Origin: Asterias rubens
Taxonomy: Eukaryota > Echinodermata > Asteroidea > Forcipulatida > Asteriidae
Assembly: GCF_902459465.1 (NCBI RefSeq)
Contig: NC_047062.1
Coordinates: 25,971,866-26,035,865, forward strand
Length of the DNA stretch: 64,000 nt
Direction of reading: 5' to 3'
This document shows, piece by piece, positions 11,961 to 40,479 of the stretch. The position numbers and the translations under genes were made by a program. Position 1 is the stretch's first letter. Each line of letters starts with the position of its first letter. The notes below the pieces were generated by a model, which was given only the letters and a program-made list of their open reading frames with translations, was not told the origin of the DNA and did no database searches.

Positions 11961-13770
11961 TGTTTACAGCAATGAACAATGTTTGGACAGTTTAATTCAA
12001 TTGAGGATCTTAAGGGTTGGACCTGTCGCCTTGGAGACTACATGATGTGCAGTTTGAATTCTTAAGCTTACCAACAGAGCCCAATCTCACAAGCCTGTAA
12101 GCATAAAAACTTGCTTAGCACAAAAACAAATTTCTTAGCAAAAATAGGTTTACCATTGCTGCGAGTGGTAAATTTGTTAAGCAGATTTTTCTGCTTAACA
12201 GCTTCACGCAACTGGGCCCTGGATACATTATGATGCATGTCTAAAAGTTTGAATAATCTTGATTTCAATATGTGTGGTATTCAGTGCAGTGCGAATTTAA
12301 AGCGATGCAGCATTTACACGCTTTACTCAACGACATCCAAAATGGCAAGCGTGGCAGTGTCACATAAGTTGTACATCTTTTATTCTAGGGCTGTTCTCAC
12401 AGAGCTGCTAGACAGACAAAGTTGGCAACACAGAATTTCCTCGCTTTCCAGAAATTACCTAAACAGTTTGAAGTGAACATCCTTCGTGACTGCATGTAGT
12501 TTCAGACTTAGTTTGCTAGGCCCAGAGTAAAATGCCATTGAATTTTGTTCCCAGAACCGGGAAAGTATTCGGTGTACATGTACGAATACGAGTAAAACCA
12601 AAATGAATGTTCAAAGAGCTGCTCAAGCAGAAATAAAATGCTAACATTTTCTGCAATGCAAAATGAGCGGAGTACCACTCAGAAACTGCATCTGTGACAT
12701 GGGGTAGGTAAGCATAATTTTGTTGTGCTTAGCTTCTTTTTGTTACAGGACCCATTTTCAAAGCTCTACTTTATACCATTAAGCAGAAATTTGCCACATC
12801 CATACTATTTGTTACTCCGCATTCTTCACTAGTTACCTTTAATACAGGGCAAGTGCAGACTGTTAGCTCGGAATTCTGCAGTAAGCACAGCCATATGAAA
12901 GGCCCAAGTGTTCACTTGTCAGCGATTCAAATACAAATAAAGTCTTGACCTGAAAATGTTTCTTAAAAGTAGTGTAAACAAACAATTTCAACAAAGCAAT
13001 AAACCAGACGATCATAAAAAATGCATAAGTATATGGATACATTTTATTGGGTGGTTTTTAAGAGGGACACGTGAATTTTGTATGTACATACATTACAATA
13101 CATTATAACATGTATGTCTACAGAACCATGATTATGATTAGAAACAAAGCAATAACTACTACCATGTGAGGCAAAGGAAGTGTAACACTGTAATACTTGA
13201 TTTATAATACGGAAAATTAAACATTCTGTTAAAAGCTATCTGGAGGAGCAATTAACTTTGTAGTCGACTTACAGTAGTTCTGAGGAACATCTGACATAAT
13301 TCGTAAAACAGAAAAAAATACCAATCTTAATACTGTACAAAGACACCCAGGTTATGGCATAGAGGTCCAACGTTATCAACCATGTACAACTTGGTTGCAG
13401 CATTTTTAGAGGTGTATTCCCGTGTGTTACGTCGCAGTGTGCATTATGTAAATACAGGATTGTTCTAAAATTGGAACTTCGTAAGTGGAGTTACAAACAT
13501 GAGAGTTGCAAATGGTTGAATTTCTAGCTCTCTATTGGGCAATCAAATGTACTGAATAATTAGTCTTAAGATAATGAAGTATTTCTAACCAGTTCTAAGA
13601 GAAACTCAAAGCAATTTATAAGAAGACAGAAATAATTTTCAATTTTGTTGATAGTGATAAAAATTAAATCTTGTTTTGCCTCCCCCCCCCAAAAAAAAAA
13701 CACTCCCCTTCGCTACTATGATAACAATGAGGTTGCTATTGTACACACAACAGTTGCTTCTATTCCTTAA
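11961..13770. other. 3' flanks of the convergent SLIRP and SNW1 genes
   Basis: No coding signal. AATAAA at 12936 (plus) and the complement of AATAAA at 13043-13048 (minus) would place the two transcript ends about 100 bp apart. A fragment with CTGGGCCC and GCTTAGC words (12060-12225) resembles the 18431 MITE. Confidence 0.45.
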
Positions 13771-14125
13771 AGCCATTGGTCCCTTTTGGTAAACAGTATT
13801 GTCCAAGGCCCACACTTCGTGTATCACAACTTCTATGTCAAATAACAAACCTGTGAAAATTTAGGCTCAATCGGTCATCGGAGTCGGGAGAAAATAACGG
13901 GAAAACCTACCCTTGTATTCGCACGTTTCACCGTGTCATGACATGTGTTTAAAAAAAATCCGTAATTCGAGAATTGATATTGTTTTACCGTTTTTCTCAA
14001 AAAGTAAAGCATTTCATGGAATAATATTTCAAGAGAAGTCTTTCATTATTACCTTCTGTATACCATGTAAGTTATTTGTAAATCTGTGAACTTTTTTTTT
14101 TCTGTACCGAAAGGGTCCAATGGCT
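13771..14125 (+). mobile_element. TTAA MITE of a related family, abutting the next one
   Basis: The termini AGCCATTGGTCCCTTTTGG and GAAAGGGTCCAATGGCT are inverted repeats after a TTAA. The interior resembles family 1 only in parts. It ends four bases before the family 1 MITE at 14130. Confidence 0.65.
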
Positions 14126-14129
14126 CTAA

Positions 14130-14427
14130 AGGAACTGCACACTATTGGTAATTACTCAAAATAATTGTTAGCATAAAAACTTACTGAGAGCTGCAATGGA
14201 GAGCTGTTGATAGTATAAAACATTATGAGAAACGGCTCCCTCTGAAGTTTTTCGAATTCAAGCATCTGAAAGCACACACTTTGTGCGACAAGGGTGTTTT
14301 TTCTTTCATTATTCTCTCGCAACTTCAACGACCAATTGAGTTCAAATTTTCACAAGTTTGTTATTTTATGCATGTGCTGAGCTACACCAATTGAGAAGAC
14401 TGGTCTTTGACAATGACCAATAGTGTC
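14130..14427 (+). mobile_element. TTAA MITE (family 1), shortened
   Basis: Starts AGGAACTGCACACTATTGG and ends ACCAATAGTGTCCCTG; part of the central palindrome is deleted. It is in the presumed SNW1 3' UTR or downstream flank. Confidence 0.7.
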
Positions 14428-14775
14428 CCTGTTAGTGACCATTAATATTTGTAAAATCATCACAATACACCAAGTCATTACGTATTTTTGAATCCTTTTT
14501 TGTCGGTCAAAATGTTTTGTCTTTATAAGAAATTGGGTTACTAGATGTATGTTAACACCGGAAGTATTGGACAATTTAAATTGTGGATATGACCTTTACT
14601 TTGACCTCTTAAGGTCAATGGAAGTAGGTCAAATCTTTCAGCTGTTTTTGGTACAAGCCGCATTTTGGCACGCCACTTTGTGCCACTCAACTCTAAAGGG
14701 TTAAATCGGACTAGTTTAAAAAAAAGCTGTACACAATTATGACTTACAGCAAACAAAACTCCCCTCGCATGCAAC

Positions 14776-31617
<16,842 letters not shown>

Positions 31618-31711
31618 TTTTCTCTTTTACATCGAGACGTGTAGTGTCAGCAGCAGAGAGAGTGTAGTTTGTGGCCGGCGCTAGATGGCGCTGGCACGAC
31701 CAAGTCTAATA

Positions 31712-31875
31712 AGGTCATAGACCTTATCGCAAATACTCGGTACGCGCACAACAGACGTGGAATGAAGTGCATGCTGGTCTAGCTAACTATCAAATTTGGG
31801 TACTAGCTAGACCAGCATGCACCTCATTCGACAGTTTGCGCTTGCGCAATGGTATTTGCGAAAAGGTCTATGACC
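31712..31875. mobile_element. Fold-back element upstream of the SNW1 start
   Basis: AGGTCATAGACC and GGTCTATGACCT ends extend for about 25 bp. The centre holds a second inverted pair (GCATGCTGGTCTAGCTA). A related core lies at about 33340-33420. It lies about 95 bp from the SNW1 start codon, so it may be in the promoter. Confidence 0.6.
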
Positions 31876-31941
31876 TCGTGGAAGCCAAGTTCCAACGGCA
31901 GAGGGCGGTGTATAGTATTACTGTTTACCAGTGTATTGTTA

Positions 31942-32076
31942 CTAGGGCCGTGTCCGAAACGGCGACTTCGGCTACAGCTACGTCTAGATCAGCGCGTCTA
32001 CCAGTGTTGAAGAATAGGCAGACGCGCGCGATCTAGCCGTAGCTGTAGCCGAATCGTCAATTCGGACACGGCCTAG
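31942..32076. mobile_element. Fold-back element with CCGTGTCCGAA ends
   Basis: CTAGGGCCGTGTCCGAA and TTCGGACACGGCCTAG are inverted. Inner arms (GGCTACAGCTACGTCTAGAT and its complement) extend the hairpin over nearly all 135 bp. Confidence 0.6.
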
Positions 32077-32738
32077 GATCTTTGAACTTTTTGTAGGTCA
32101 CAAAACACTTTACCTGGCAGCTAGGGTGCCATGTTTAGTGCCGTAAATGTCACCGATATGTTTTACAGTGTATACAAAAATAAGGCCATGCAGAACAATA
32201 TTGAGCATCTCCCCTTTTCAGTGCAAATCGACAGTAAAGCAGCGCTACGAAACTGGACCATTGTTACTATGAAAAAAAAGGAACTGCTGCCATAATTGTT
32301 GTTAATAGGTTTATTGCTAAAATCACATTACAGTCGAAACGGCTAAAATTACATGAAGTAAATTACAATATTCAAACACACAAAAATTAGCAGTATCAAC
32401 TTCAACAATCTAACACCCCCCCCCCCCCCCATCACCAAGATTGGATATGACTAGTTATGTCCACGCAGGAAGAACAATCTGCGATGGAATGTTAATCTGA
32501 GTGGGAGTCAGTATACCGCTCCTCAAATTCAATTTCGTTGGATAACAAGTTAGCAACATTAATGTACTTACTACTTTTTTTGCCATTATTTTTCAGAGTA
32601 ACTACCAAAAGTATACAGGCTTTGTAGTTATAAACTCAACATCATTTCGGTAACAAGGTAGCTATGTGAATTTGTTTGCATAATTTTCACCATGCATGCA
32701 TATACTATTTTAGCCCTAGTCTAACATGCAATGGTTAA

Positions 32739-33215
32739 AGGCAGTGGACACTATTGGTAATTACTCAAAATAATTATTAGCATAAAACCTTATTTGGTAA
32801 CTAGTAGTGAGAGGTTGATAGTATTAAAGGCAATGGACACTATTGGTAATTACTTAACATAATTGTTAGCATAAAACCTTACTTGGTAACGAGTAATGTG
32901 GAGAGGTTGATGGTATAAAGCATTGTAGGAAACGGCTCTCTCTGAAGTGACGTAGTTTTCGAGAAAGAAGTAATTTTCCACGAATTTGATTTCGAAACCT
33001 CAAGTTTAGAATTTGAGGTCTCGAAATCAAGCATCTGAAAGCACACAACTTTGTGTTATTATACACTTTGTACAAGGTTGCTTTTTTCTGTCATTATTAT
33101 CTCGCAACTTCGACGACCAAATGATATCAAATTTTCACAGGTTTGTTTATTCATGTTGAGATACACCAAGTGAGAAAAACTGGTCTTTGACGATTACCAT
33201 TAGTGTCCAGTGCCT
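32739..33215 (+). mobile_element. Nested pair of TTAA MITEs (family 1)
   Basis: The first copy is cut after 85 bp (32739-32823). A complete copy (32828-33215, flanked by TTAA 32824-32827 and 33216-33219) follows directly. This fits insertion of one copy into or next to another, with loss of the rest. Confidence 0.7.
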
Positions 33216-33589
33216 TTAAGTAGCCCCGAAGAAAATAATTGGCGGCAGGCTAGGTCGCTCAGACACCAATCGTGGATTTGCCCGCAAGACCTTTTATCTC
33301 AATTATTACTCGGTTACGCACGCAGCTTGTGTGCGTTGAATGAGAGGCATGCATGCTGGTCTAGCACCGTGACTCAGGTTTGATCCCTAGCTAGACCAGC
33401 ATGCACCTCATTCAACAGTTAGCGCTTGCGCATGGGTATTAACGAAACGAGGTCTCTGGGAATAACTTGATTTGATTCAGCTCTGCAACCAGTAAAAATG
33501 TGAATGATGTCCTAAATTGTGTTAACGTGTGTGGATTAACCCGAATGTGCAATTAAAACAAAAATAATGGCAACGGACCGGAGCGTAAG

Positions 33590-34900
33590 CGCCCGATAGT
33601 CTTGAAAGCAAGCCTTACCATAGTTAATAACTATTAATGACATTGAGATGATCATAACCAAATTGCTTCGGGTGTTTTGCATAAACTGTATAATAAAAAA
33701 TAATAATAATATATAATAACCTATATCACCACTTTACACTGTGTCCTTATACAGACCAGTCTTTGATTCGCCTCTTCCCAAAATACCCCCATGCCATTAA
33801 AGGCAGTGGACACTTTTGGTAGTTACTTAAAATAATTATCATCATAAAACCTTTCTCGATTACGACTAATGGGGAGATGTTGACAGTATAAAACATTGTG
33901 AGAAACGGCTCCCTCTAAAGTAACATAGTTTTCGAGAAAGAAGTAATTTTGTACAAATTTGATTTCGAGACCTCAGATTTTTATTTTGAGGTCTCGAAAT
34001 CAAGTATCTGAAAGCACACAACTTCGATTGTGTGACCAGGTTTGTTATTTTTTTCATTATTATCTCGCAACTTTGGTGACCGATTGAGCTCAATGAATTT
34101 TCACAGGTTTGTTATTATATGTATTTTTTGTTGAGATACATTAAGTGAGAAGAATGGCCTTTGACAATATTACCAATAGTGTCCACTGCCTTTAATCGTA
34201 CAGCTGGGATGCCATACATTCTGAACGGACAGACCTGTAATTGCCAATCTCCTATACTGATTATACTGATGGAAAATTACATTATTCACGCTACACGTTT
34301 GATTAATGATTTAAATCGAGTAACAATAACATGGCTTAAATTAAAAGGAACATTACAGAATTGGTAAGAAAACACATGGTGAAGATTACAGATTTACATA
34401 AAACTCACACGATCTATGATCATGACAGTATATAAAACATCCTGTGGAATATACATCTGTCTGAAATGTCCTATTAAGTCATTAAAATTAATTGTCTAAT
34501 ATTTCGCGTTTGCTCGGTGAGCATTTCGTTCATGTTCTTGCATCGATGTTATGCAATGTTATATCGTTTTTTTTACTCTTTTTTTTCTCGTGATCAAGAT
34601 GTATATGGTGGATAAAGTGCTTACACTGTGAGCAACTGTTTAGGCAAAACCAATATTGTAATTTTCCTTTAAGAATCAATAATATAATTATATCCGTTTG
34701 ATTATTACATTTTATTCTAACTAATACATGAGCCGTCCATGCACACTTTAGGTCCTTTAGTAAAACGCGTCAGTCAAAAGTTAGGAAGACCACCGTGCTA
34801 TGTGTATAACGTTCAACTTTGAAGAGCCACCGCCGTTGGCATTCCAGGTATCTAAATAATGAGGATAAAATAGACAACTGAGTATAATAGTTTAATACTG
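33590..34900. repeat. Diverged segmental paralogue of 56220-56830
   Basis: Shared stretches include CAAATTGCTTCGG, TTCTGAACGGACAGAC, ACACGTTTGATTAATGATT and CCGTTTGATT, in the same order. The MITE at 33801-34191 is unique to this copy. Each lies on the 3' side of an SRCR/F5/8C gene, so they may be duplicated gene flanks. Confidence 0.6.
33801..34191 (+). mobile_element. TTAA MITE (family 1) with an identifiable empty site
   Basis: 391 bp with perfect terminal repeats AGGCAGTGGACAC and GTGTCCACTGCCT, flanked by TTAA at 33797-33800 and 34192-34195. The paralogous sequence at 56341-56400 has a single TTAA (56366-56369) and no insert. Confidence 0.88.
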
Positions 34901-35292
34901 CAGTCAGTGTGGTACAAAAGATAATTAAACTATTGATTCACTTGTAGTATACAGGATTTATTTTGTAGCTTTTGATTAAAAAAAAAGAAGCTGAGTGTCT
35001 GTTAACAACAATCAATGGCAAGGTTCCGTGGAAACTAGCGTCATAAGGGAACATGTGTGTATACTGCACAGAGCACCCCTTGACTTTTTAAGGTACCATG
35101 AATACAAAGACTACTCAGAAATATATGTAGCCAAGAAAATTACCAAGGAAACAACATCAGCAAACAAATTGATTTACGAACAACTAATTTGAATACACAC
35201 TAGTTGCGGTCAGTTAATAATAGTCTTCGTTATTTGAACAGGCTATAATATTATTCGAAAAATGATTTGAAGGTTCTGAGATGTTTCGGGTT

Positions 35293-35551
35293 ATTAATTT
35301 TGGTTTTTACCCATACACCGATGTGTGTTAGCACTGTATACTCAGTACTTTCCCGAGTCCTGTGAAAAAATATCACAGGCATGTTACTCGGGTGGGATTC
35401 GAACCCACGACCCTTGCAATTCTAGAGCAGTGTCTTACCAACTAGACTACCGAGGTTGCCCGGCAGCTAGAGGCAGTGCTAACACACATCGGTGTATGGG
35501 TAAAAACCAAAATTAATATTCTTTATCCCCGATGCAAATTTAACATCTATT
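35293..35551 (-). mobile_element. tRNA-like retroposon with inverted-repeat ends and 12-bp target duplications
   Basis: The 259-bp element is flanked by ATGTTTCGGGTT at 35281-35292 and 35552-35563. Its minus strand contains a tRNA-like stretch (CGGTAGTCTAGTTGGTAAG, then GGGTTCGAATCCCACC). Both sides carry ACCCATACACCGATGTGTG in inverted orientation, so the whole can fold back. Related partial copies lie at 24318-24450, 24450-24690 and 24716-24790. Confidence 0.75.
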
Positions 35552-35635
35552 ATGTTTCGGGTTGTTTTCGTCAATATTTCTATAATTGGCTCTTTATGCG
35601 ATAGCTCTTAAAGGAACGGACCTTTCGATATTGAT

Positions 35636-36980
35636 GTGCATACTCCTACATTATATTTACCTGAACATCTACTGCAAGCCTTCCCTTGGGTGGTAACTGT
35701 CTCGTCATCCTGGGATAAAAAAGAATATTCACGTAAAGCATTTTTATTTATTGTCTATGCCTCTAAATTGTTTGACATCGTTGAGCATCATTTGCCTGAT
35801 GTCCATTGCTATGCCGATGACACTCAGCTGTATCTATCTTTTAGACCCGACGACGACAAATCTTGTCAAGCTGCTGTGACTTTAATCGAAGACTGCATTA
35901 GGGACATCAGGCAATGGATGATACATGACCGCCTTTTAATTAATGATGCTAAAAGTGAATTTTTGATCATCGGATCAAAGCAGCAATTGAAGAAAATTAA
36001 TATTTCCAATATAATGATAGGTGAAGCTACATGTGTTCGTAACTTTGGGTCTTGGTTCGATTCGATTCTGAACTTACAATGAACACCCACATCAATAAAT
36101 CTTGCTCTGCAGCCTTTTTTCATCTTCACAACATCAAACGCATTAGTCAGTTCCTTACACAAGACTCTCTGTTAAAACTCATTCATGCATTTGTGACCAG
36201 TCGTCTTGATTAATAGCCTTTTGTATGGTCTGCCAAAGTCACGGATAGCTAAACTACAAAGGGTTCAAAACGCAGCTGCCAGAACTGTTTCGAACACACA
36301 TCGATTTGATCACATCACACCTGTACTTCGTCAATTACATTGGCTGCCTGTTTCTCACAGGATTCATTTTAAAATCCTGTTGTTGACATTTAAAGCTATT
36401 CATGGTCTTTCTCCAAAGTATATACAGGATCTTGTTTCCATCCGGAAAGTAGCTTTTTAGAAACTTAGGTCAGGGAATAATGGTATTTTCTTGGATTATC
36501 CTTCTGGTAAAATGTTGACTACATTTGGTGATAGGGCTTTTTCTGTGGCAGCCCCTAAGCTCTGGAATGCGCTACCGCTTCACATACGTAGCGAACAGAA
36601 ACTCATCTCTTTTAAATGTAATATAAAAACCTATCTTTTTAATACCGCTTTTTAGCTTTTTATGTCTTCTTCTATGGTCACCTTGCCAGTTAGTTTAGAA
36701 TTTAGCATAGTCAGGGTTAGAGGCGTCTGTCTCCTGAAAAGGTCAAAACATTACCGATAACAGCAGAGATATGCCTATGTAATAAGTAATTAATAAGTTC
36801 TCTGTTGGCGGGACAGACGTATCCCCATACTTTTGTTTGGGCACTGGCCTGGTGACCAGTCTTTTTTCTTTGTCGTTTTCTTCCACTCTGTGCTTTTTAA
36901 CTAATGTTCTGCGCCTCTGATCATTTTGTATGTAAGGGGCGCAGTATAAATTTTAATTATTATTATTATTATTATTAAAG
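35636..36980 (+). mobile_element. 5'-truncated LINE (CR1/L2-like), frameshifted
   Basis: The plus strand shows [19 protein letters not shown], the catalytic YADD block, then SLLYGLPKSRIAKLQRVQNA and HITPVLRQLHWLPVSHRI from 36206, and RAFSVAAPKLWNALP-type sequence near 36535. It ends in an (ATT)n tail at 36957-36977. The reading frame is broken near 36080-36200 and the upstream palm motifs are missing. Confidence 0.85.
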
Positions 36981-37242
36981 CATAATACATTACGTGATAT
37001 TCAACTTTATACAAACAGCCGGTTTTGAAGCCATCTTTTGGGGATTATAGTAAATGGACAGGTCAAACTGGGTAGAAATGTAGGGTGATGGAATGGTGGA
37101 ATGCGGTGATTTTCACCTGCTCAATTATTGGATCTTTTTGATATAAAAAACCCTGGTGATAATTAATACGATAGTTGAGAACTGCTCAAGTATGATAAAG
37201 CACGCCACCAAGAGTTTGCAAATGAAATGTCGTCTTCAAATA

Positions 37243-38457
37243 TTAGCGAGCTTTCGATTTTCGGCACGGAGCACACAGGACGGGAGAAAGCCTAACACAG
37301 TAGTCTGTATGCTCACGCTCGAGTGCTCCCGTTAGGACCGCATGGTAATATAGAATTGATTCAAGTCCCTGTCCCGTGAGAGTCCTTCTATTTTATGTCC
37401 CATCGCCTAAAGTCAGACAACTTTTGCGAGGTTGGCATTCCCCAACATAGCCCCCCTGTGCACGAGAACGGGGCTTGAATCAAGTCTATCACAAGGCTCC
37501 CACACCATACAACGTGTACAAACGACACCACTCCGTTGTCGAACAGCAGACTGGACGTTGTTTCACCCTTACTCTATGTCTCACCAAAATAGCGTTCCCA
37601 ATCTCTACACGACGGAGACTACTTCAGTTTGGCGCACGCGTCGATCGATTTTCCTGCTCCCTTACACTGATCTCTATTATGGGTGCGTTCGTTTAGCTTC
37701 CCTGGGTCGACCCCGATGTGGCGTATTTTATTTTTTTCCAGGACGAACGTGGGCACACAATTACCCAACGTTCGTCCTCGAACCTGGTAAAAAAAACAGA
37801 CACATCATCGCGTGAGCCTTCCCGTGGTGACGTCGGTGTACCTCGGGCCAGCCCAAAGAGCCACTTGGGGCTTGCCCGAGGTGCACCGACGTCACCACGG
37901 GAAGGCTCACGTGATGATGTGTCTGGGTTTTTTTTTCCAGGTTCGAGGACGAACGCGGGGTAATTGTGTGCCCACGTTCGTCCTGGAAAAAAATAAAATA
38001 CGCCACATCGGGGTCGACCCGGGGAAGCTAAACGAACGCACCCTATGTACAATCAGTATTTTTCTTCCCAGGAAAGATGAGGCCACTAAGCATCAATGGA
38101 CGGTGTACATGTACCTTCTTTCTCACATGGGCGCAACCAACCAAGCGTGTTTAGAGTACACTCTGTTTACATGTACTTGTATTACATCTCCATGTATAGA
38201 GCTATGAGCTGGGTCTATGGTCCATGGTCCGCCCGGGGCCGGCCGTCCACAGCGCTACAAATCGAAACAGCTTACATTTAGGACGGGAGCGTGAGCGAAA
38301 TCGAAAGCTCGGTCAGTGCATGCACGCTTGAATGGAGTTGCACAACACCAGAAAGTGGGTGCTTGATGCCTCATCTTCCCTGGGAAAAAAAAAACACGCT
38401 TAGAATTGTTCACCGTCCTGTGTGCTACCGTCCCGAAAATCGAAAGGTCGCTAATTG
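37243..38457. mobile_element. Larger inverted-repeat element enclosing a fold-back insert
   Basis: About 45-bp ends (37243-37287, ATTAGCGAGCTTTCGATTTT; 38412-38457, inverse) delimit 1.2 kb with no recognisable transposase. The 37681-38043 hairpin lies inside. Target duplications were not clear. Confidence 0.5.
37681..38043. mobile_element. Near-perfect 363-bp fold-back MITE
   Basis: The two halves are inverted copies from GGGTGCGTTCGTTTAGC inward to a short loop around 37855. The high identity of the arms suggests a young insertion. ORFs on both strands here are palindrome artefacts. Confidence 0.75.
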
Positions 38458-38539
38458 TCCTCGTCATGACTGGTTTATTAATTCTTTATTACATCGGGTT
38501 TTCTTACCTGAACATGAATTAATAAATAGAAAATCTTAA

Positions 38540-38921
38540 AGGAACACGTTGCCTTTAGATCGGTCGAGTTGGTCCTTGAAAAGCGTTTGTAACCGTTTGT
38601 TATAAAATTAATATGGTTAGAAAGATGTTGTGGGATACAATGATACAATGATCTACACAAATGTGCCTCAAAATTGCGTGGTTTTCGTTTTACCTCGTCG
38701 ACTAACACGGTCGGCCATTTATGGGAGTCAAAATCTTGACTCCCATAAATGGCCGATCGTGTTAATTCGCGACGTAAAATGAAATCCGTGCAATTTTGAG
38801 TGATACTTGTGTGGATCAATATATTCTACTTAACATCTTTCAAACCATATACATTTCATAACAAACTGTTTCAAACGCTTTTTTATAGACCAACTCGTCC
38901 GATCCAAGGCAACGTGTTCCT
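38540..38921 (+). mobile_element. TTAA MITE (family 2) with central hairpin
   Basis: TTAA at 38536-38539 and 38922-38925; termini AGGAACACGTTGCC and GGCAACGTGTTCCT. The centre (about 38700-38765) is an inverted repeat of GGCCATTTATGGGAGTCAA. It interrupts or abuts a lipocalin-like remnant. Confidence 0.82.
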
Positions 38922-38925
38922 TTAA

Positions 38926-39048
38926 TAGCTTAGACTCATAGTTCGAATTCACATCAGAGAATACTATTGTCTTACTGGGGTTTGGGATGCCGATATTCTT
39001 TGCAAACTTAATAAAAAGGTCGCGTTCTTCAATCACGTTGAAATTACG
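38926..39048 (-). pseudogene. Lipocalin-like C-terminal exon remnant
   Basis: The minus strand encodes NFNVIEERDLFIKFAKNIGI followed by PNPSKTIVFSD. This resembles the C-terminal helix and strand of lipocalins (pattern ELKExFIxFAKSLGLxxxNIVF). A TTAA MITE (38540-38921) abuts its 3' side, and a possible donor (CCCCA/GTAAGA) lies inside. No other lipocalin exons were seen, so it is either a fragment or an unplaced exon. Confidence 0.35.
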
Positions 39049-39171
39049 TTTGTTTACTCATTCCAAATACGCTTTTGGAGCTCCCTTTTGATACTTTGAT
39101 AGATATTAGCACGATAGGCTGAGGTTCGCAAGAGTTTTATATGAGTTTCCTTTTCATCGTAAGCCACTTAC

Positions 39172-39483
39172 CTTGAACACAGATTACTCCAGCAGTTGCT
39201 GTGTTATTGCATTGTGGTTTATCCCAGCAATGCGATGGACAGTCGGTGATTTTGGCCTCGGAGCCGTCACAGACAACCCCACCCATGAGGTTAGGACCAC
39301 TGCCATTACCGAAGAAAGCACCCAACTTTGCCTGCATGGCGCCAGGGTAACCCAGCTGTTTGCAGACGACCCCAGCATCAGTCAAGTCCCACTCATTGTC
39401 GCAGATGGCGCCCCATGTACCATCCACATTGATCTCTACTCTTCCACTTCCCATGGTTGGTCCATCCACAAGCCTCACATCAT
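39172..39483 (-). CDS. SRCR domain exon (second SRCR of the gene)
   Basis: This single phase 1-1 exon of 312 nt encodes VRLVDGPTMGSGRVEIN, then WGAICDNEWDLTDAGVVC, KQLGYPG, DGSEAKITDCPSHCW and TAGVICVQG. It has seven cysteines where the usual group A SRCR has six; the extra one is in CPSHCW. The acceptor is at 39484-39485 and the donor at 39170-39171. It is the direct paralogue of 60627-60938. Confidence 0.9.
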
Positions 39484-40418
39484 CTAAATTGTTAGGAAGA
39501 GTTGAAATCGCTATAATGTTGCCAAATCAAAAGAGTTACAAGGTAGTCAAAATTGTAAACGTTTGTTTGATTAAAACTCTTGGGCAGGCAAAATTATACG
39601 AAGTAACCACCGGGCCAAGTACTTAGAAAGCCCAAGTCGCAATAGCAAGACGGGATTCGGTTTTTATTTACTTCGGGGCTTAATTTTGTTTTGAAAGGAA
39701 GAAGAGATAAAGTAAGAAAGATGATGGAAAGGGGATCAGAAAATCATATTTTATTTTAAACGTCCTAAAACAAATATGTGTTTTATTGGCATCTATCTTT
39801 ATTCTCCAACCAAGAGAGGAAAGTCTTTTTTGAGTGTCTATAACTCACCCGTCGCGTTATAAAAAATATCAATTCTAGAAATGCAACAGTAGATGTTATT
39901 TTATTTTTGTTACGAAATAATTAACCGCCGTTAGTTGTTTGTGTCTGAGATAACTGAAGGTTCCAAGGAAACAATACCACGACCATTAGCTAACAGATAA
40001 AACGCAATAACAGAAGCACTGCTTCTAATTCTTACTTGGTTTGCAGACTACTCCAGCAGTGCTGGTGCATGGATTATTTTCTTCGCAAAGAAATGAGCAC
40101 CAGGAAAGATATGGCTCCGTCCCTTTACAAGCAACTCGATCCATTACAATAGGAAGTTCTGTCGCTCCGTAAAATGATCCTTTCTTTGCCTCACTTGCCT
40201 CTAGGAAACCAAGCTGCCTGCATACAGTAGTTGCATCTTGTATGTCCCAGTGTGTATCACATACCGCACCCCAAGCACCGTCATGGTAAATCTCGACTCG
40301 ACCTCTAAGTACGTCATCACCTCCAGCTAGCCGGATGATACCATCTTCAATAAAACGATTACATGTTTGTATTACACCCAGGAAAATATGTTAGCCCTTG
40401 CTGTTTTGTTTGCCTGCC

Positions 40419-40479
<61 letters not shown>

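Noticed and set aside
35380-35470. tRNA gene on the minus strand
   Set aside because: The B box is good and the D-arm region plausible, but the anticodon arm does not fold properly. The sequence sits inside a dispersed element with target duplications.
37432-38207. Several overlapping ORFs of 80-130 codons on both strands
   Set aside because: They mirror each other across a fold-back element; both arms give the same peptides in reverse orientation.
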